From NCBI RefSeq assembly GCF_002288925.2, contig NW_022098037.1, positions 6,899,572 to 6,963,571 of the forward strand: a stretch of 64,000 nt of DNA, in the 5' to 3' direction. The stretch is from Delphinapterus leucas (taxonomy: Eukaryota > Chordata > Mammalia > Artiodactyla > Monodontidae). Each line of letters opens with the position of its first letter. The stretch's first letter is position 1. The translations under genes were made by a program, and so were the position numbers. This document shows, one piece after another, positions 1-13,428 of this stretch. The notes beneath the pieces were generated by a model. That model was not told the DNA's origin, ran no database searches, and saw nothing but the letters and a program-made list of their open reading frames with translations.

Positions 1-465
1 TGCAGCACTATTTACAATAGCCAGGTCATGGAAGCAACCTAAATGCCCATCGACAGATGAATGGAAAAAGAAGCTGTGGTGCATATATAGAATGGAATAT
101 TACTCAGCCATAAAAAAGAACAAAATTGAGTCATTTGTTGAGACGTGGTTGGATCTAGAGACTGTCACACAGAGTGAAGTAAATCAGAAAGAGAAAAACA
201 AATACCGTACATTAACGCATGTATGTGGAACCTAGAAAAATGGTACAGATGAACCGGTTTGCAGGGCAGAAGTTGAGACACAGATGTATAGAACAAATGT
301 GGACACCAAGGGGGGAAGCCGCGGCAGGGTGGGGATGGTGGTGTGATGAATTGGGCGATTGGGACTGACATGTATACACTGATGTGTAAAAAATGGATAA
401 CTAATAAGAACCTGCTGTATAAAAAAATAAATAAAATTCAAAACTTAAAAAAAAAAGAAAAAAAC
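1..465 (+). mobile_element. LINE-1 3' end fragment
   Basis: The fragment begins inside the ORF2 end (gcagcactatttacaatagc, then gaatattactcagccataaa) and runs through a 3' UTR ending gaacctgctgtataaaaaaa and an A-rich tail. It continues left of the window. The 3' UTR differs from that of the L1 copies at 586, 12554 and 32038, so it is a distinct subfamily. The same 3' end appears inverted at 48208-48345 and as a minimal insertion at 49646. Confidence 0.85.
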
Positions 466-477
466 AAAACAAAGCTA

Positions 478-585
478 GCTCTCGCTCCGGAAGCACATAT
501 AGTAAAATTGGAACAATACAGAGAAGATTAGCATGGCCCCTGTTCAAGTATGACATGCAAATTCGTGAAGTGTTCCATATTTTTT
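478..585 (+). pseudogene. U6 snRNA retropseudogene, 5' part of a U6/L1 chimera
   Basis: Full-length match to U6 snRNA from GCTCTCGCTCCGG to TTCCATATTTTTT, with scattered substitutions, for example in the 5' stem-loop and the segment tgttcaagtatgacatgc. No upstream PSE or TATA box is present; an L1 A-tail lies directly 5'. It is joined without a gap to L1 sequence at 586 and shares one target-site duplication with it, so it is a product of reverse-transcriptase template switching, not a transcribed U6 gene. Confidence 0.92.
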
Positions 586-1699
586 AAACATAAAGAAGAA
601 GAAAAGACAACCCTCAGAATGGGAGAAAATATTTGTAAATGTAACAACTGACAAAGGATTAATCTCCAAAATTTGCAAGCAGCTCATGCAGCTCAATATC
701 ATAAAAACAAACAACCCAATCCCAAAATGGTTAGAAGACCTAAAGAGACATTTCTCCAAAGAAGATACACAGATTGCCAACAAACACATGAAAGGATGCT
801 CAACATCACTAATCATTAGAGAAATGCACATCAAAACCGCAATGAGGTATCACCTCACACAGGTCAGAATGGCCATCATCAAAAAATGTACAAACAATAA
901 ATGCTGGAGAGGCTGTGTTGAAAAGGGAACCCTCTCACACTGTTGGTGGGAATGTAAATTCATACAGCCACTATGGAGAACAGTATGGAGGTTCCTTAAA
1001 AAACTAAAAATAGAACTTCCATACGACCCAGCAATTCCACTACTGGGAATATACCCTGAGAAAACCATAATTCAAAAAGAGTCATGTACCACAATGTTCA
1101 TTGCAGCTCTATTTACAGCAGCCAGCACATAGAAGCAACCTAAGTTTCCACCGACAGATGAAAAGATAAAGAAGATGTGACACATATATACAATGGAATA
1201 TTACTCAGCCATAAAAAGAAACGAAATTGAGTTATTTGTAGTGAGGTAGATGGACCCAGAGACTGAAAGACAGAGTGAAGTTAAGTCAGAAAAACAAATA
1301 CCGTATGCTAACACATATATATGGAATCTAAAAAAAAAGGTTCTGAAGAACCTAGGGGCAGGACAGGAATAAAGACGCAGACGTAGAGAATGGACTTGAG
1401 GACACAGGGAGGGGGAAGGGTAAGCTGGGACGAAGTGAGAGAGTGGCATGGACATATATACACTACCAAATGTAAAATAGATAGCTAGTGGGAAGCAGCC
1501 GCATAGCACAGAGAGATCAGCTCTGTGCTTTGTGACTACCTACAGGGGTGGAATAGGGAGGGCGGGAGGGAGATGCAACAGGGAGGAGATATGGGGATTT
1601 ATGTAAAGCTGATTCACTTTGTTATAAAGCAGAAACTAACTCACTATTGTAAAGCAATTATACTCCAATAAAGATGTTAAAATAAAGAGAAAGAAAATA
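586..1699 (+). mobile_element. LINE-1 ORF2 C-terminus and 3' UTR, 3' part of U6/L1 chimera
   Basis: This 1.1-kb segment encodes the ORF2p C-terminal region (residues such as [20 protein letters not shown] and [18 protein letters not shown], frame around 686-1132) with some in-frame decay. It continues into the artiodactyl L1 3' UTR (gcatagcacagagagatcag, ctccaataaagatgttaaaa) and an A-rich tail. The L1 strand follows the U6 RNA sense at its 5' end. A 12-bp direct repeat AAAACAAAGCTA flanks U6 plus L1 (466-477 and 1700-1711). Confidence 0.9.
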
Positions 1700-1821
1700 A
1701 AAACAAAGCTATATTTAGCAAAACAATAAATCATATAACTTATTAAATTTGTTAAAAATTACCCCTGTACTTTCCCTATATATTTTAAAATATAACCTAA
1801 ATTTTAAAAATAAGTTAGCTA

Positions 1822-1928
1822 CTGCTTGCTTCAGCAGCACATATACTAAAATTGTAATGATACAGAGAAGATTACCATGGCCCCTGCACAAGGATGACAT
1901 GCAAATTCGTGAAGCGTTCCATATTTTT
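1822..1928 (+). pseudogene. second U6 snRNA retropseudogene, 5' part of a U6/L1 chimera
   Basis: A 107-nt match to U6 (tgcttgcttcagcagcacat through gcgttccatattttt), with few substitutions and better conserved than the copy at 478. It is fused directly to about 75 nt of L1 3' UTR. There are no snRNA promoter elements in the 200 nt upstream, so it is very unlikely to be transcribed as U6. Confidence 0.92.
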
Positions 1929-2060
1929 CACTTTGTTATAAAGCAGAAACTAACACACCACTGTAAAGCAATTATACTCCAATATAGATGTTTAAAAAAA
2001 AATTACTCACTGTAAATAATAATGATAATAAAAATAAATAGTAATTATAAGTAAAAACAA
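1929..2060 (+). mobile_element. LINE-1 3' UTR tip fused to U6, with A-rich tail
   Basis: Sequence from cactttgttataaagcagaa to ctccaatatagatgtttaaa is the last 70 nt of the same L1 3' UTR as at 1616-1680. A degenerate A/T-rich stretch follows that may be the old tail. AAGTTAGCTA (1812-1821) and AAGTTAGTTA (2063-2072) are a possible 10-bp target duplication with one mismatch. Confidence 0.8.
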
Positions 2061-2164
2061 AAAAGTTAGTTATACAAAATAGTTCAGAAACAGGTCTATG
2101 GTGTGAAGGGGAGATACCTTTGCTTAGAAAAGTCATAGTTTTCTTTCAAATCACAAATAATAAG

Positions 2165-2248
2165 TACCAGGAAATGAGCACTGTGTTAGACACTGTTCAG
2201 GACACCAAATGGTGAGGATAAGGTTTCTGCCCTAAAGAAATTAGATGA
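2165..2248 (-). repeat. L2-like fragment (old LINE)
   Basis: Words such as gaaatgagcactgtgttaga and gcccta resemble the reverse of the L2 3' end (tgagcacctactatgtgcca type). It appears to resume after the SINE pair, near 2742-2830. Divergence is high and borders are uncertain. Confidence 0.4.
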
Positions 2249-2250
2249 GA

Positions 2251-2495
2251 GACTTCCCTGGTGGTCCAGTGTGTAAGACTCAGCGTTCCCAACGCAGGGG
2301 GCCCGGGTTCAATCCCTGGTTGGGGAAGTAGATCCCACATGCATGCTGCAACTAAGAGCTCGCGTGCTGCAACTAAGAAGTCCGCATGCCACAACTAAAG
2401 ACCGCATGTGCCGCAACAAAGACCCAGTGCAGCCAAAATAAATAAATAAATAATAAATAAATAAAATAAAATGCTGAAAATAAATGGTGAATTAA
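2251..2495 (+). mobile_element. CHR-type SINE (CHR-1-like), first of a stacked pair
   Basis: The tRNA-derived head (gacttccctggtggtccagt) is followed by a body of ctgcaactaaga repeats and an AATAAATAAATA tail. AAGAAATTAGATGAGA precedes it (2235-2250) and the same word occurs after the second SINE (2726-2741), consistent with the target duplication of this first insertion. Confidence 0.9.
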
Positions 2496-2507
2496 AAAAA
2501 GAAATTA

Positions 2508-2725
2508 GGGCTTCCCTGGTGGCGCAGTGGTTGAGAGTCCGCCTGCCGATGCAGGGCACGCGGGTCCATGCCCCGGTCCGGGAAGATCCCACATGCCGCG
2601 GAGCGGCTGGGGCCGTGAGCCATGGCCGCTGAGCCTGCGCGCCCGGAGCCTGTGCTCCGCAACGGGAGGGGCCACAACAGTGAGAGCCCCGCGTACCGCA
2701 AAAAAAAAAAAAAAAAAAAAAAAAA
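2508..2725 (+). mobile_element. CHR-type SINE (CHR-2-like, poly-A tail)
   Basis: Head gggcttccctggtggcgcag, B-box region ggtccatgccccggtccggg, the diagnostic 3' part cggagcctgtgctccgcaac, then a run of about 27 A. It is inserted in the downstream target duplication of the SINE at 2251: AAAGAAATTAG occurs before and after it. The little-decayed CpGs and long tail suggest a young copy. Confidence 0.93.
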
Positions 2726-2741
2726 AGAAATTAGATGAGAA

Positions 2742-4323
<1,582 letters not shown>

Positions 4324-4473
4324 TTATTTAAAAATCATGATCTTTCAATAAACAAGGAATTTTATCTCAAGAATATAAAAATTTAGTAAGTTAGCAAGTA
4401 TGGCATAAAACTATCAAACAAGTGCAACTCGAAAGATAGAGCTTTCAAACTCCTGTTAATAAAATAAGACTGC

Positions 4474-4824
4474 AGACTTCCCTGGTGGTGCAGTGGTTGA
4501 GAATCCGCCTGCCAGTGCAGGGGACACAGGTTCGAGCCCTGGTCCGGGAAGATCCCACATGCTGTGGAGCAAGTAAGCCCGTGCACCACAACTACTGAGC
4601 CTGCTCTCTAGAGCCCACGAGCTGCAACTACTGAGCCCATGTGCCACAACTACCAAAACCCACACACCTAGAACCTGTGCTCTACAACAAGAGAAGCCAC
4701 TGCAATGAGAAGCCCGTGCACTGCAACCAAGGGTAGCCCCTCCTCACCACAACTAGAAAAAGACCGTGTGCAGCAACGAAGACCCAACACAGCCCCCAAA
4801 AAATTAATAATTAAATAAATTTAA
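4474..4824 (+). mobile_element. CHR-1-like SINE, full length
   Basis: Head gacttccctggtggtgcagt, repeated cacaactactgagcc units in the body, tail with AATAAT/AAATAAA. AAAATAAGACTGC flanks it on both sides (4461-4473 and 4825-4837), a 13-bp target duplication. It lies in intron 4, sense orientation opposite to GNPTAB. Confidence 0.93.
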
Positions 4825-4869
4825 AAAATAAGACTGCCACAAAATTTACTAACTCAAAGGTGTACAAGA

Positions 4870-5860
4870 AATTAAGCACTTCATTACTATTGTTTTAAAC
4901 ATTATTTGTAATTCCAGTAAAGCCCAATATCAGACAGATTAGGAAGTAGAAAACTTCTGGTTAACAGAGTATCATCTTACCAGGGACAGTTTACCAATTC
5001 CAACTAGAATACAATTAAGTACACTGAATATGACAGGACACTGATGCAAACAAAAGCTAATGTGACAAAGTTTTATGAAGTTACATGAAATATTCCTGTC
5101 TAAACATAAGAAATACCTAAATTAAACAAATGGGCAAAGGACACAGCTAGAGAACTCAGAAGGTGGGAGCTATGACCAGTTAACAGACTACATGAAATTG
5201 TGCAACCTCACTAATATTCAAAGAAATGCAAAAGAAGACAATGACCTTTTGTTTAACTAAATTAGCACCCTCAAAAAATGATGATGCAATGTTAGTGCAA
5301 GTGCAGCAAATTCTGCAGGTATCCCTCCAGATGGGTTCCCCGTTTCCTCTTTGGAAAAGCAATTACATTATATATACCTATATACTTCTTCAGACCCATG
5401 AAAACATACATACGTTTCTTCCTCATTAGTTTATGTCCAGGAATCTAGTCCAAGTAGAAGAGAAACAAAAACAGGAAAAACAACAAACCCACACACAGAA
5501 AATGCCATAGGCCCAAATATAATATCACAAAATATTTACAAAGTGAAAATATGGCAGTGCCCAACATTTAGCAAATTATAGTACAGTTACTTTATGGAAT
5601 ATTATATAACTATTAAAATTGATAAGAAGTATTACAATAATTTATCAACATAGAAATATGTATGATTATATAAAATAAAAAGTAGGACACAAAACTGCAA
5701 AGATTATAAATTATTTACTATAAAAACATACATGAAAATGGAATAAGAAAATGATCATAATTGTTGAGTGAGGGCCAAAGAATTATGTGAGCTCTTGTCT
5801 TTCCTCTCGACCTTTCTGTAATGTTGCATCATTGCTTTAATTTAAAAGTCATTTAAAAAT
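4870..5860 (+). repeat. old L1-derived sequence, intron 4
   Basis: Segments such as ttgtgcaacctcactaatat, tcaaagaaatgcaaaagaag and atggaatattatataactat match the general course of the L1 ORF2 end and 3' UTR in diverged form. The match is patchy and the subfamily cannot be named. No gene was seen. Confidence 0.5.
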
Positions 5861-5870
5861 AACAGTCTTG

Positions 5871-6192
5871 GGGACTTCCCTGGTGGTGCAGTGGTTAAGA
5901 ATCCACCGGCCAATGCAGGGACACGGTTTGAGCCCTGGTCCGGGAAGATCCTACACGCCGTGGAGCAACTAAGCCCGTGCGCCACAACTACTGAGCCTGC
6001 TCTCTAGAGCCCATAAGCCACAACTACTGAAGCCAGTGCACCTAGAGCCTGTGCTCTGCAACAAGAGAAGCCACCGCAATGAGAAGCCCACGCACAACAA
6101 AGAGTATAGTCCCCGCTCAACGCCAACTAGAGAAAACCCATGTGCAGCAACGAAGACCCAATGCAGCCAAAAATAAATTAAAAAATAAATAA
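5871..6192 (+). mobile_element. CHR-1-like SINE
   Basis: Head gggacttccctggtggtgca, body with cacaactactga units, tail AAATAAATTAAAAAATAAAT. AAAAATAACAGTCTT before and AAAAATAACAGTATT after are the target duplication. It lies in intron 4. Confidence 0.92.
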
Positions 6193-6199
6193 AAATAAC

Positions 6200-6907
6200 A
6201 GTATTAGCAATAGGTATTTATAAATAAATATGCATAATTAACATTAACAGATGATTCAGAAGGCACTTTTGGATCATTTCTATGAATAACTCTTCTATTT
6301 TAAGTCTAATGGTTCAGTGGGGAAGTGGCAGTTAACAGAGATTTCCGCTTGTTAGTGAGACAGTCTTGTTTTAAGGACCTATCAGAGTCAGGTATGATTC
6401 AAATCAAGAGAGATCATCTGATTCTTGTCATTGGGTTAAATCTCCTTCCCAAGTCCTTAAATATAAGACATACAACTATGACAGCTTTTAAAGATAAGGA
6501 AATATACACTGAACACATAGTTAAACAATGGACGTAGATTCTATAAATGAAAACACTGGTGTAAGTTAGACTTAAGTGAACCAAGAGAACAGCACATCAA
6601 GACCGATGAATGGAAACGACAAAGAAGAAAAACCTTACCTAACGTATCTAGAAACGATGAAGTTTTGGTTAGCTACAACCAGAATAACCACAGTTCTCAA
6701 TCAGCTGTGCCTCTGTTTTCTCATGTAACGGATGCACTTAATTTGGGGGTCAAAAACCAAAAGAAGAGGGACTGAACAGGAGCAACAGAGTAAGTAAAAA
6801 ATACTTACTGTTTTGTTGTGGACTCAACAAAAGCAAGGGAGAAGAGCCGAGACGTTTCACCTCTCTCCTCTGACTTTCGTTACTGAGAGGAAAATCAAAA
6901 TGCTTAC
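6200..6907. other. intron 4 sequence, no recognised feature
   Basis: Unique-looking sequence between a SINE and the exon 4 donor. I see no repeat family, conserved frame or RNA gene in it. Confidence 0.4.
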
Positions 6908-6949
6908 CTCTTCTTAGTTGGTTCCGTTGTGTTTTTCCCAAGGATTTCT
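6908..6949 (-). CDS. GNPTAB: GNPTAB coding exon 4 (codons 108-122), 42-nt small exon
   Basis: A small exon encoding the end of Arg108, then EILGKNTTEPTKK and two bases of Ser122. It carries the sequon N114-T-T in a hydrophilic linker after the CR1 motif. The length matches human c.324-365. The acceptor tract is poor in pyrimidines (ctatttgctttcactag|A) and the donor is AG|gtaagc. Both phases are 2, so the exon is a multiple of three and could be skipped without a frameshift. It was found by walking the frame from exon 3 to exon 5; no long ORF reveals it. Confidence 0.93.
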
Positions 6950-8203
<1,254 letters not shown>

Positions 8204-8299
8204 TTAAACTCAGAGGTTATGAAAAAATCAGCGAAAAGGTGATCCAACCATGGCGTATACCACAGACTTGCATGCTTTCAAACTGGGGCTTGGGCACTA

Positions 8300-8500
8300 A
8301 TATTTACTGAGCCCCTTCTCTGGAGTTGCATTCTGCTAGACACCTTATGCAGTTTTGCATCGTCTAATCATCACAGCTACCCGGTGGAGGCTGCTGTCCC
8401 TTCAGTTTTAAGGCTGTGGAGGAGGTCTTAGAAGCTCACTTTAAACTGCTACATTCTCAGTTTAGCAAGTGAGAAAGCTGGGATACAAATGCAGCCAAAC
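8300..8500 (-). repeat. MIR-like SINE fragment, intron 2
   Basis: Reading the reverse strand gives the core order of MIR: a segment corresponding to cagtttcctcatctgtaaaa type words is visible in degraded form around tcagtttagcaagtgagaaa, and catcgtctaatcatcacagc matches the typical 3' side. Borders are approximate. Confidence 0.55.
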
Positions 8501-8519
8501 GTAGAAAAGAAATAAGCTT

Positions 8520-9440
8520 AAACAAAATTACCAAAAAAAAAGAGTTAGCCAGCAGTCCCCAATGAAGACCTGGCCCTCTTTAATGCTACAGTCTTCCCAT
8601 TCCCAGCTGCCCCCAAGCCTGGCCCCTCCCCATCCTGTTCGCCCTATTGTTTTTTTTTCATAGTAATGATCACCTATGAAATAATTAACATGTTACATAC
8701 ACTGGTAATTCATGTGTCCCTCCCCTAGAACGTAAGCTCCAAGGCAACAGGAAACATACCTGTTTGTTCCCTAAAGTACCCAGCGGATTAGGATTTGTGC
8801 CTGCAACGTGAGGAACTCAATGATTTACTTGAACACTACTAGCATAGAAGACCTTCCCGAACCTGCTTGATTTTTCCCTTACTATCTTACCCCTAAGGAG
8901 TCAGGCAGGCTTTTAATTCTTGAGTATCCTAAGCTCCATCTCAGTGTTTTTGTTCAGGTTTTACCCCTGCTGAAAGCTTTCTTCTCCTTTCCTTCATCAA
9001 CTTACCATAATCCTACCCATCTTTCAGAGTCTGCTCCAGACCTACAACACGGGAGTTCATAGTGACATAGACATAATTCGGATAATTCTGTTTCAGGTTT
9101 GATCTTTTCCAAGAAACAGTACAGTTTTTTTTGCTTTTTATGGTTTTTTTGGGCGGGGGTTGTTTTTTTGGTTGCTGGGTTTTTTTTAGGCCAAGGACCT
9201 AAAGCTTACCCTCCTTTTGTCTTTCTCACAGGCCAGGCACAGGATCAGGCCCTCAGCAGCACGAAGGGCTCCAGAGACTAACCAAAACATGACTTTTGGC
9301 CACAGGGTTAATTATCTCAGGGGAAAACAAATGCAGTTTGGTGGATAAATCTTTCAAATTATGGAAGGAAAAAAATAAATAGAGTGACAAACACATAGCT
9401 TAAAAGAAGCAGGTGAGATGACTGGATGAAAGGAGTGCTT
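8520..9440. other. intron 2 sequence, mostly unassigned
   Basis: Weak L2-like words occur (gaacgtaagctccaaggcaa at about 8728, a typical L2 3'-end phrase). A T/G-rich low-complexity stretch lies at 9125-9190. No gene was seen. Confidence 0.4.
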
Positions 9441-9449
9441 ATCCATTTG

Positions 9450-9910
9450 GTGAATAAATATTTAGTGAGCACTCAGTATGTGCTAGGCACTGTTCTAGGT
9501 GCTGGGGACTCAGCAGTAAACAAAAAAACCCAAAATCTATGCCTTCATGAAGCTTACATTCTAGAAAGGTGAAGACAGGAAATAAACCAAATAAGTGAAG
9601 TCAGATGATGTTCCATGTTATAAAGAAAATGAGGATACACAGTACGTCTAAGTGGGGGGTCAGTTTTAAACAGGGAGAGCAGAGATGGCCTTACTGAAAG
9701 GCGTTATTTCAGTAAAGCGATGAAGGAAGTGAGGAAGCAGGCCATGTGGGCAACTGGGGAAGAAGAGCCCAGAGAAGGGAAACATCATGTGCAAATGTCC
9801 TGAGGCAGCTGCCTATCTGGCATGGTTAAGGAACTAGAGGCCAGTGTGGAAGAGACAACAGGAGCAAAGGGAAGAGCATAAGAGGAGATGAAGGTCAAAG
9901 AGGTTCCAGG
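9450..9910 (-). repeat. L2 LINE 3' end, reverse orientation
   Basis: The run tgagcactcagtatgtgcta, ggcactgttctaggtgctgg, agcttacattctagaaaggt, then ggccttactgaaaggcg and caaatgtcctgaggcag, follows the reverse L2 consensus order well for about 450 nt. Confidence 0.75.
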
Positions 9911-9994
9911 GGACCCAGAGCTTCATGTGGAAAATGCAGAATCAATCAGCTCATACTCAGACACAAGTGACAGCTGAGCATCTACCAACCCTCC

Positions 9995-10415
9995 CGTAAA
10001 GGTGCACCGCTGCCTGTAGAATAAAAATCTAAACTCCTTCATAATCTATACCCTGTGGTCTAGACGCTCCATGTGTATGCCCTTACCCAAACAGGATAAA
10101 AACTTGCAGGCTTCTGTGTCTTTGAACATGCTTCTCCCTCTGCCTAGAATATCCTTTCTTTCATGCTTCTTTTTAACCACTTCCTCATTCCCCAAATGCC
10201 CTCCTCCCTCACCTCCCACAAAGAAAATATACTGCTTAAGAAGCAACTTCCACTGTACTTTGTACTCTAAAAAATCCTTAGCATACTGGTTGTACTATTT
10301 TTTTTGATGTCTGTCTTCCACTAGATCAACTATCTCTAAGGCAAAAATGGTGTCACGCATTCTGTGCCCCTCTTCATTAATTATTTCCTCTCTTTCCTGT
10401 ACAGGCTCAGGCTCT
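9995..10415 (+). repeat. L2 LINE fragment, forward orientation
   Basis: The order of words (aaatctaaactccttcataa, ctccctctgcctagaatatc, cttcctcattccccaaatgc, then ctctaaggcaaaaatggtgt) matches the L2 3' region, which often spells a proline-rich pseudo-frame. No real coding potential. Confidence 0.6.
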
Positions 10416-10484
10416 CTCTCCCTACTGTAACGATACGCAAATGCTTCCTCATCGAGGTTTTCTTCTGCATGTGTCTATATGGAT

Positions 10485-10670
10485 GGTTCCCAAATGTTAG
10501 CAGACATGAGAATCACCTGTAGGACTTTCAAAACAGATGGCTGGGCTCCATCCCCAGAGTCTCTGATTCATTAGTTCTGGAGTGGGGCCCCAGAATCTGC
10601 ATTTCTAACAAGTTCCCAAGTAATGCCAATGCTGCTGGTCCAAAAACTCACATTGAGAACTACTGATTTA
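10485..10670 (+). mobile_element. MER5-like hAT-Charlie nonautonomous element
   Basis: ggttcccaaatgttagcaga, agaatcacctgtaggacttt, gccccagaatctgcatttct and attgagaactactg follow the MER5A/B order. Terminal words resemble the cagtggttctcaa inverted ends of this group. Confidence 0.75.
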
Positions 10671-10699
10671 TAGGTAGATTATAGCTCATGTTTTTAAGT

Positions 10700-12205
10700 T
10701 AAAAAAAAAATCCTTCCCCACTAAAATATCAGTTCTAGATGAGGTCAATGAGTTCCTCTTGCTCATCACTACATGCCTAGGAATAGTGCCTGGGACATAG
10801 TGGGGTTTAATATGTATTTACTGTCCAAATAACTATTAGTTCATTCCCTCAACATAAACATTAGTCTTTTCTATTAAAAAAAAATGCCTCACATTACCCA
10901 CAATTATCCAGAGTCATCTCACTCCCAAGTTCACAGGTGATCTATCTATGCTCAGACTAAAAATTAATTTGGAAAAAAAAAAAAAGCTTAAGTGACATAT
11001 TTTAGAAAGAAAAGGCTTTTAAAAAGGAGGCAAAAATTTGCACATTCCAAAGCTTTTCTGTAAGAGTAATTATCTGCTATTAAAGATTTTTTTAATAGAG
11101 TCAAGAGATATCCATGCAAGTTCAACTGAGGAAAACAGCATAAGTATGTAATAATGCATTTATGTGCTGGTGCTTCTAGTAAGGCTGTATTACATGATCA
11201 ATCCAATTCGCTGGTGTTAAACCGACAACCCTGAGGAGATCGTGTGATCTGCCCCTGGTCAGTGAGTCACTTGTTTTTCTACTTATTAGACATGGTCACA
11301 GTGAGTGTGAGTCTTTTGTTCTAACCACAGACCACTATCTTAGTTTCCAGATGAGAAGGAAGCATTTATCTTAGAGCTGAAGACTAAGAAAGTTACCTAT
11401 GATTCAGAACCAAAGCCGTGGTGATACCTTTTATTTTAATTAGTTTAGTTTAAGTGAATATGAAGGCACTTAATAGTCCCTTGGTTCTACATCACATAAA
11501 GCAGAGAAGAAAACTTAGAACATGAATAGTATCTTAGAAACAAAGTTGGAAGAGATTTTACACTTAATCTACTATATCTACATTTTAGAGATGACAAAAC
11601 TGAGCCCAGACTGACTTAAGCCCTCACAATTAGCAGCAGTAGACAGTTCACATATTCATTTGTCACTGGCATATAGAAAGGGATTTTTTTTTTCATTCAG
11701 GGCAAACAACATTAAAAAGACATGTAGAAACACCAGAACAATGAAAACTTCCTATAAACATTATGGTTTTTTAAAATATATTAGAACATATTAGATATTA
11801 CATATGATCCATTTTCTTGTCATCATCGAAATTTGATAATTTTGAAATATCCCTACATAAAAATCAAACTGTATTTTAATGCAATCTAAAATTAAGAGAA
11901 GAAACATTTAAAACACACACACACACCCTTCAGAAAGAGAACAAGAGTGTTTGATTAAAACTGCTGACCTCAGTGTCTAGATTTTCGGAGCTAGTTTTCC
12001 TTCTAAAAGTTTTGAGGCTCCGTCCAGGCAGAGATTTATGCGTCTGTGCGCCATCAGCACGCAGCACAGCATCACACACAGCAGGCCGAGTGAGTACCCA
12101 ATAAACGTTGCGAGTAAAAGAAGGCCATTTTGAGCTTTTCTTAGGAAAATCAGCATTGTTAAAATAAAAGTTGGAGAAGGAGGAAGATTATGTTTCATTA
12201 AGAAT
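10700..12205. other. intron 2 sequence with small old repeats
   Basis: An L2 tail-like phrase (agtgcctgggacatagtggg) lies near 10787 and a reverse MIR-like piece at 11570-11640 (acattttagagatgacaaaa). A short CA run is at 11915-11927. The remainder is AT-rich and unassigned; no exon was recognised. Confidence 0.45.
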
Positions 12206-12217
12206 CCGTTAATACAA

Positions 12218-12405
12218 TAGTTGTCAAAGTGTGGTCACCAGACCAGCGGTTTCAGTATCACCAGTGAACTTGTTAGAAATGAAAATTCTCTGCACCCCTC
12301 TGAGACCTACAGATGCAGAAACGCTGGAGATGGGGAGAAACTGTATTTTCTCAAGCCCTCTGTGGAATTCTGCTGCACACTGAAGCTTGAGAACTGCTAC
12401 ATTAA
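12218..12405 (+). mobile_element. MER5-like hAT-Charlie nonautonomous element
   Basis: gttgtcaaagtgtggtcacc, gaacttgttagaaatgaaaa, gacctacagatgcagaaacg and gcttgagaactgctac follow the MER5A consensus order. Confidence 0.8.
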
Positions 12406-12516
12406 GGAATTATTCTCAAACTTTTTAGGGTCCAGACACTTCACACTCTTAAAAATTCTTAAGGAACCCCAAAAGCTTTTGTTTTTAGGTTATAACTATC
12501 TACACTTGCCATTTTC

Positions 12517-13428
12517 TTTTTGTGTGTGTGTGTGGTTGGATATAATTTACTTCCTTTTTTTTTTTAACATCTTTACTGGAGTATAATTGCTTTACAATGT
12601 GTTAGTTTCTGCTTTATAACAAAGTGAATCAGCTATACATATACGTATATCCCCATATCCCCTCCCTCTTGCGTCTCCCTCCCACCCTCCCTATCCCACC
12701 CCTCTAGGTGGTCACAATGCACTGAGCTGATCTCCCTGTGCTATGCGTCTGCTTCCCACTAGCTATCTATTTTACATTTGGTCTATGCCACTCTCTCACT
12801 TCGTCCCAGCTTACCTTTCCCCCTCCCCGTGTCCTCAAGTCCATTCTCTACATCTGTGTCTTTATTCCTGTCCTGCCCCTAGGTTCATCAGAGCCATTTT
12901 TTTTTTTTTAGATTCCATATATATGTGTTAGTATACGGTATTTGTTTTTCTATTTCTGACGTACTTCGCTCTGTATAACAGACTCTAGGTCCATCCATCT
13001 CACTACAAATAACTCAATTTTGTTTCTTTTATGGCTGAGTAATATTCCCTTGTGTATATGTACCACATCTTCTTTATCCATTCATCTGTCGATGGACACT
13101 TAGGTTGCTTCCATGTCCTGGCTATCGTAAATAGTGCTGCAATGAACATTGCGGTGCATGACTCGTTTTGAATTATGGTTTTCTCAGGGTACATGCCCAG
13201 TAGTAGGATTGCTGGGTCGTATGGTAGTTCTATTTTTAGTTTTTTAAGGAACCTCCATACTGTTCTCCATAGTGGCTGAATCAATTTACATTCCCACCAA
13301 CAGGGCAAGAGGGTTCCCCTTTCTCCACACCCTCTCTAACATTTACTGTTTGTAGATGATGGCCATTCTGACCAGTGTGAGATGATACCTCATTGTAGTT
13401 TTGATCTGCATTTCTCTAATGATTCACC
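12517..13428 (-). mobile_element. 5'-truncated LINE-1 with possible 3' transduction
   Basis: On the minus strand it runs from the ORF2 end (aatcattagagaaatgcaga; [20 protein letters not shown] in frame) through the 3' UTR to gtaaagatgttaaaaaaaaa. CTTGCCATTTTC flanks it at 12505-12516 and 13429-13440. Between the L1 A-run (about 12554-12565) and the left duplication lie some 37 nt of non-L1 sequence including a CA run, which may be transduced downstream DNA. Confidence 0.88.

Noticed and set aside
686..1132. 148-residue frame that could be called a gene
   Set aside because: It is the C-terminal part of L1 ORF2p, truncated and inside a retrotransposed chimera.
478..1928. Possible functional U6 snRNA genes
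   Set aside because: There is no PSE, TATA or DSE upstream, both are fused to L1 and carry substitutions, so they are retropseudogenes.
13003..13308. 101-residue minus-strand frame
   Set aside because: It is the distal ORF2 of the truncated L1 at 12517-13428.
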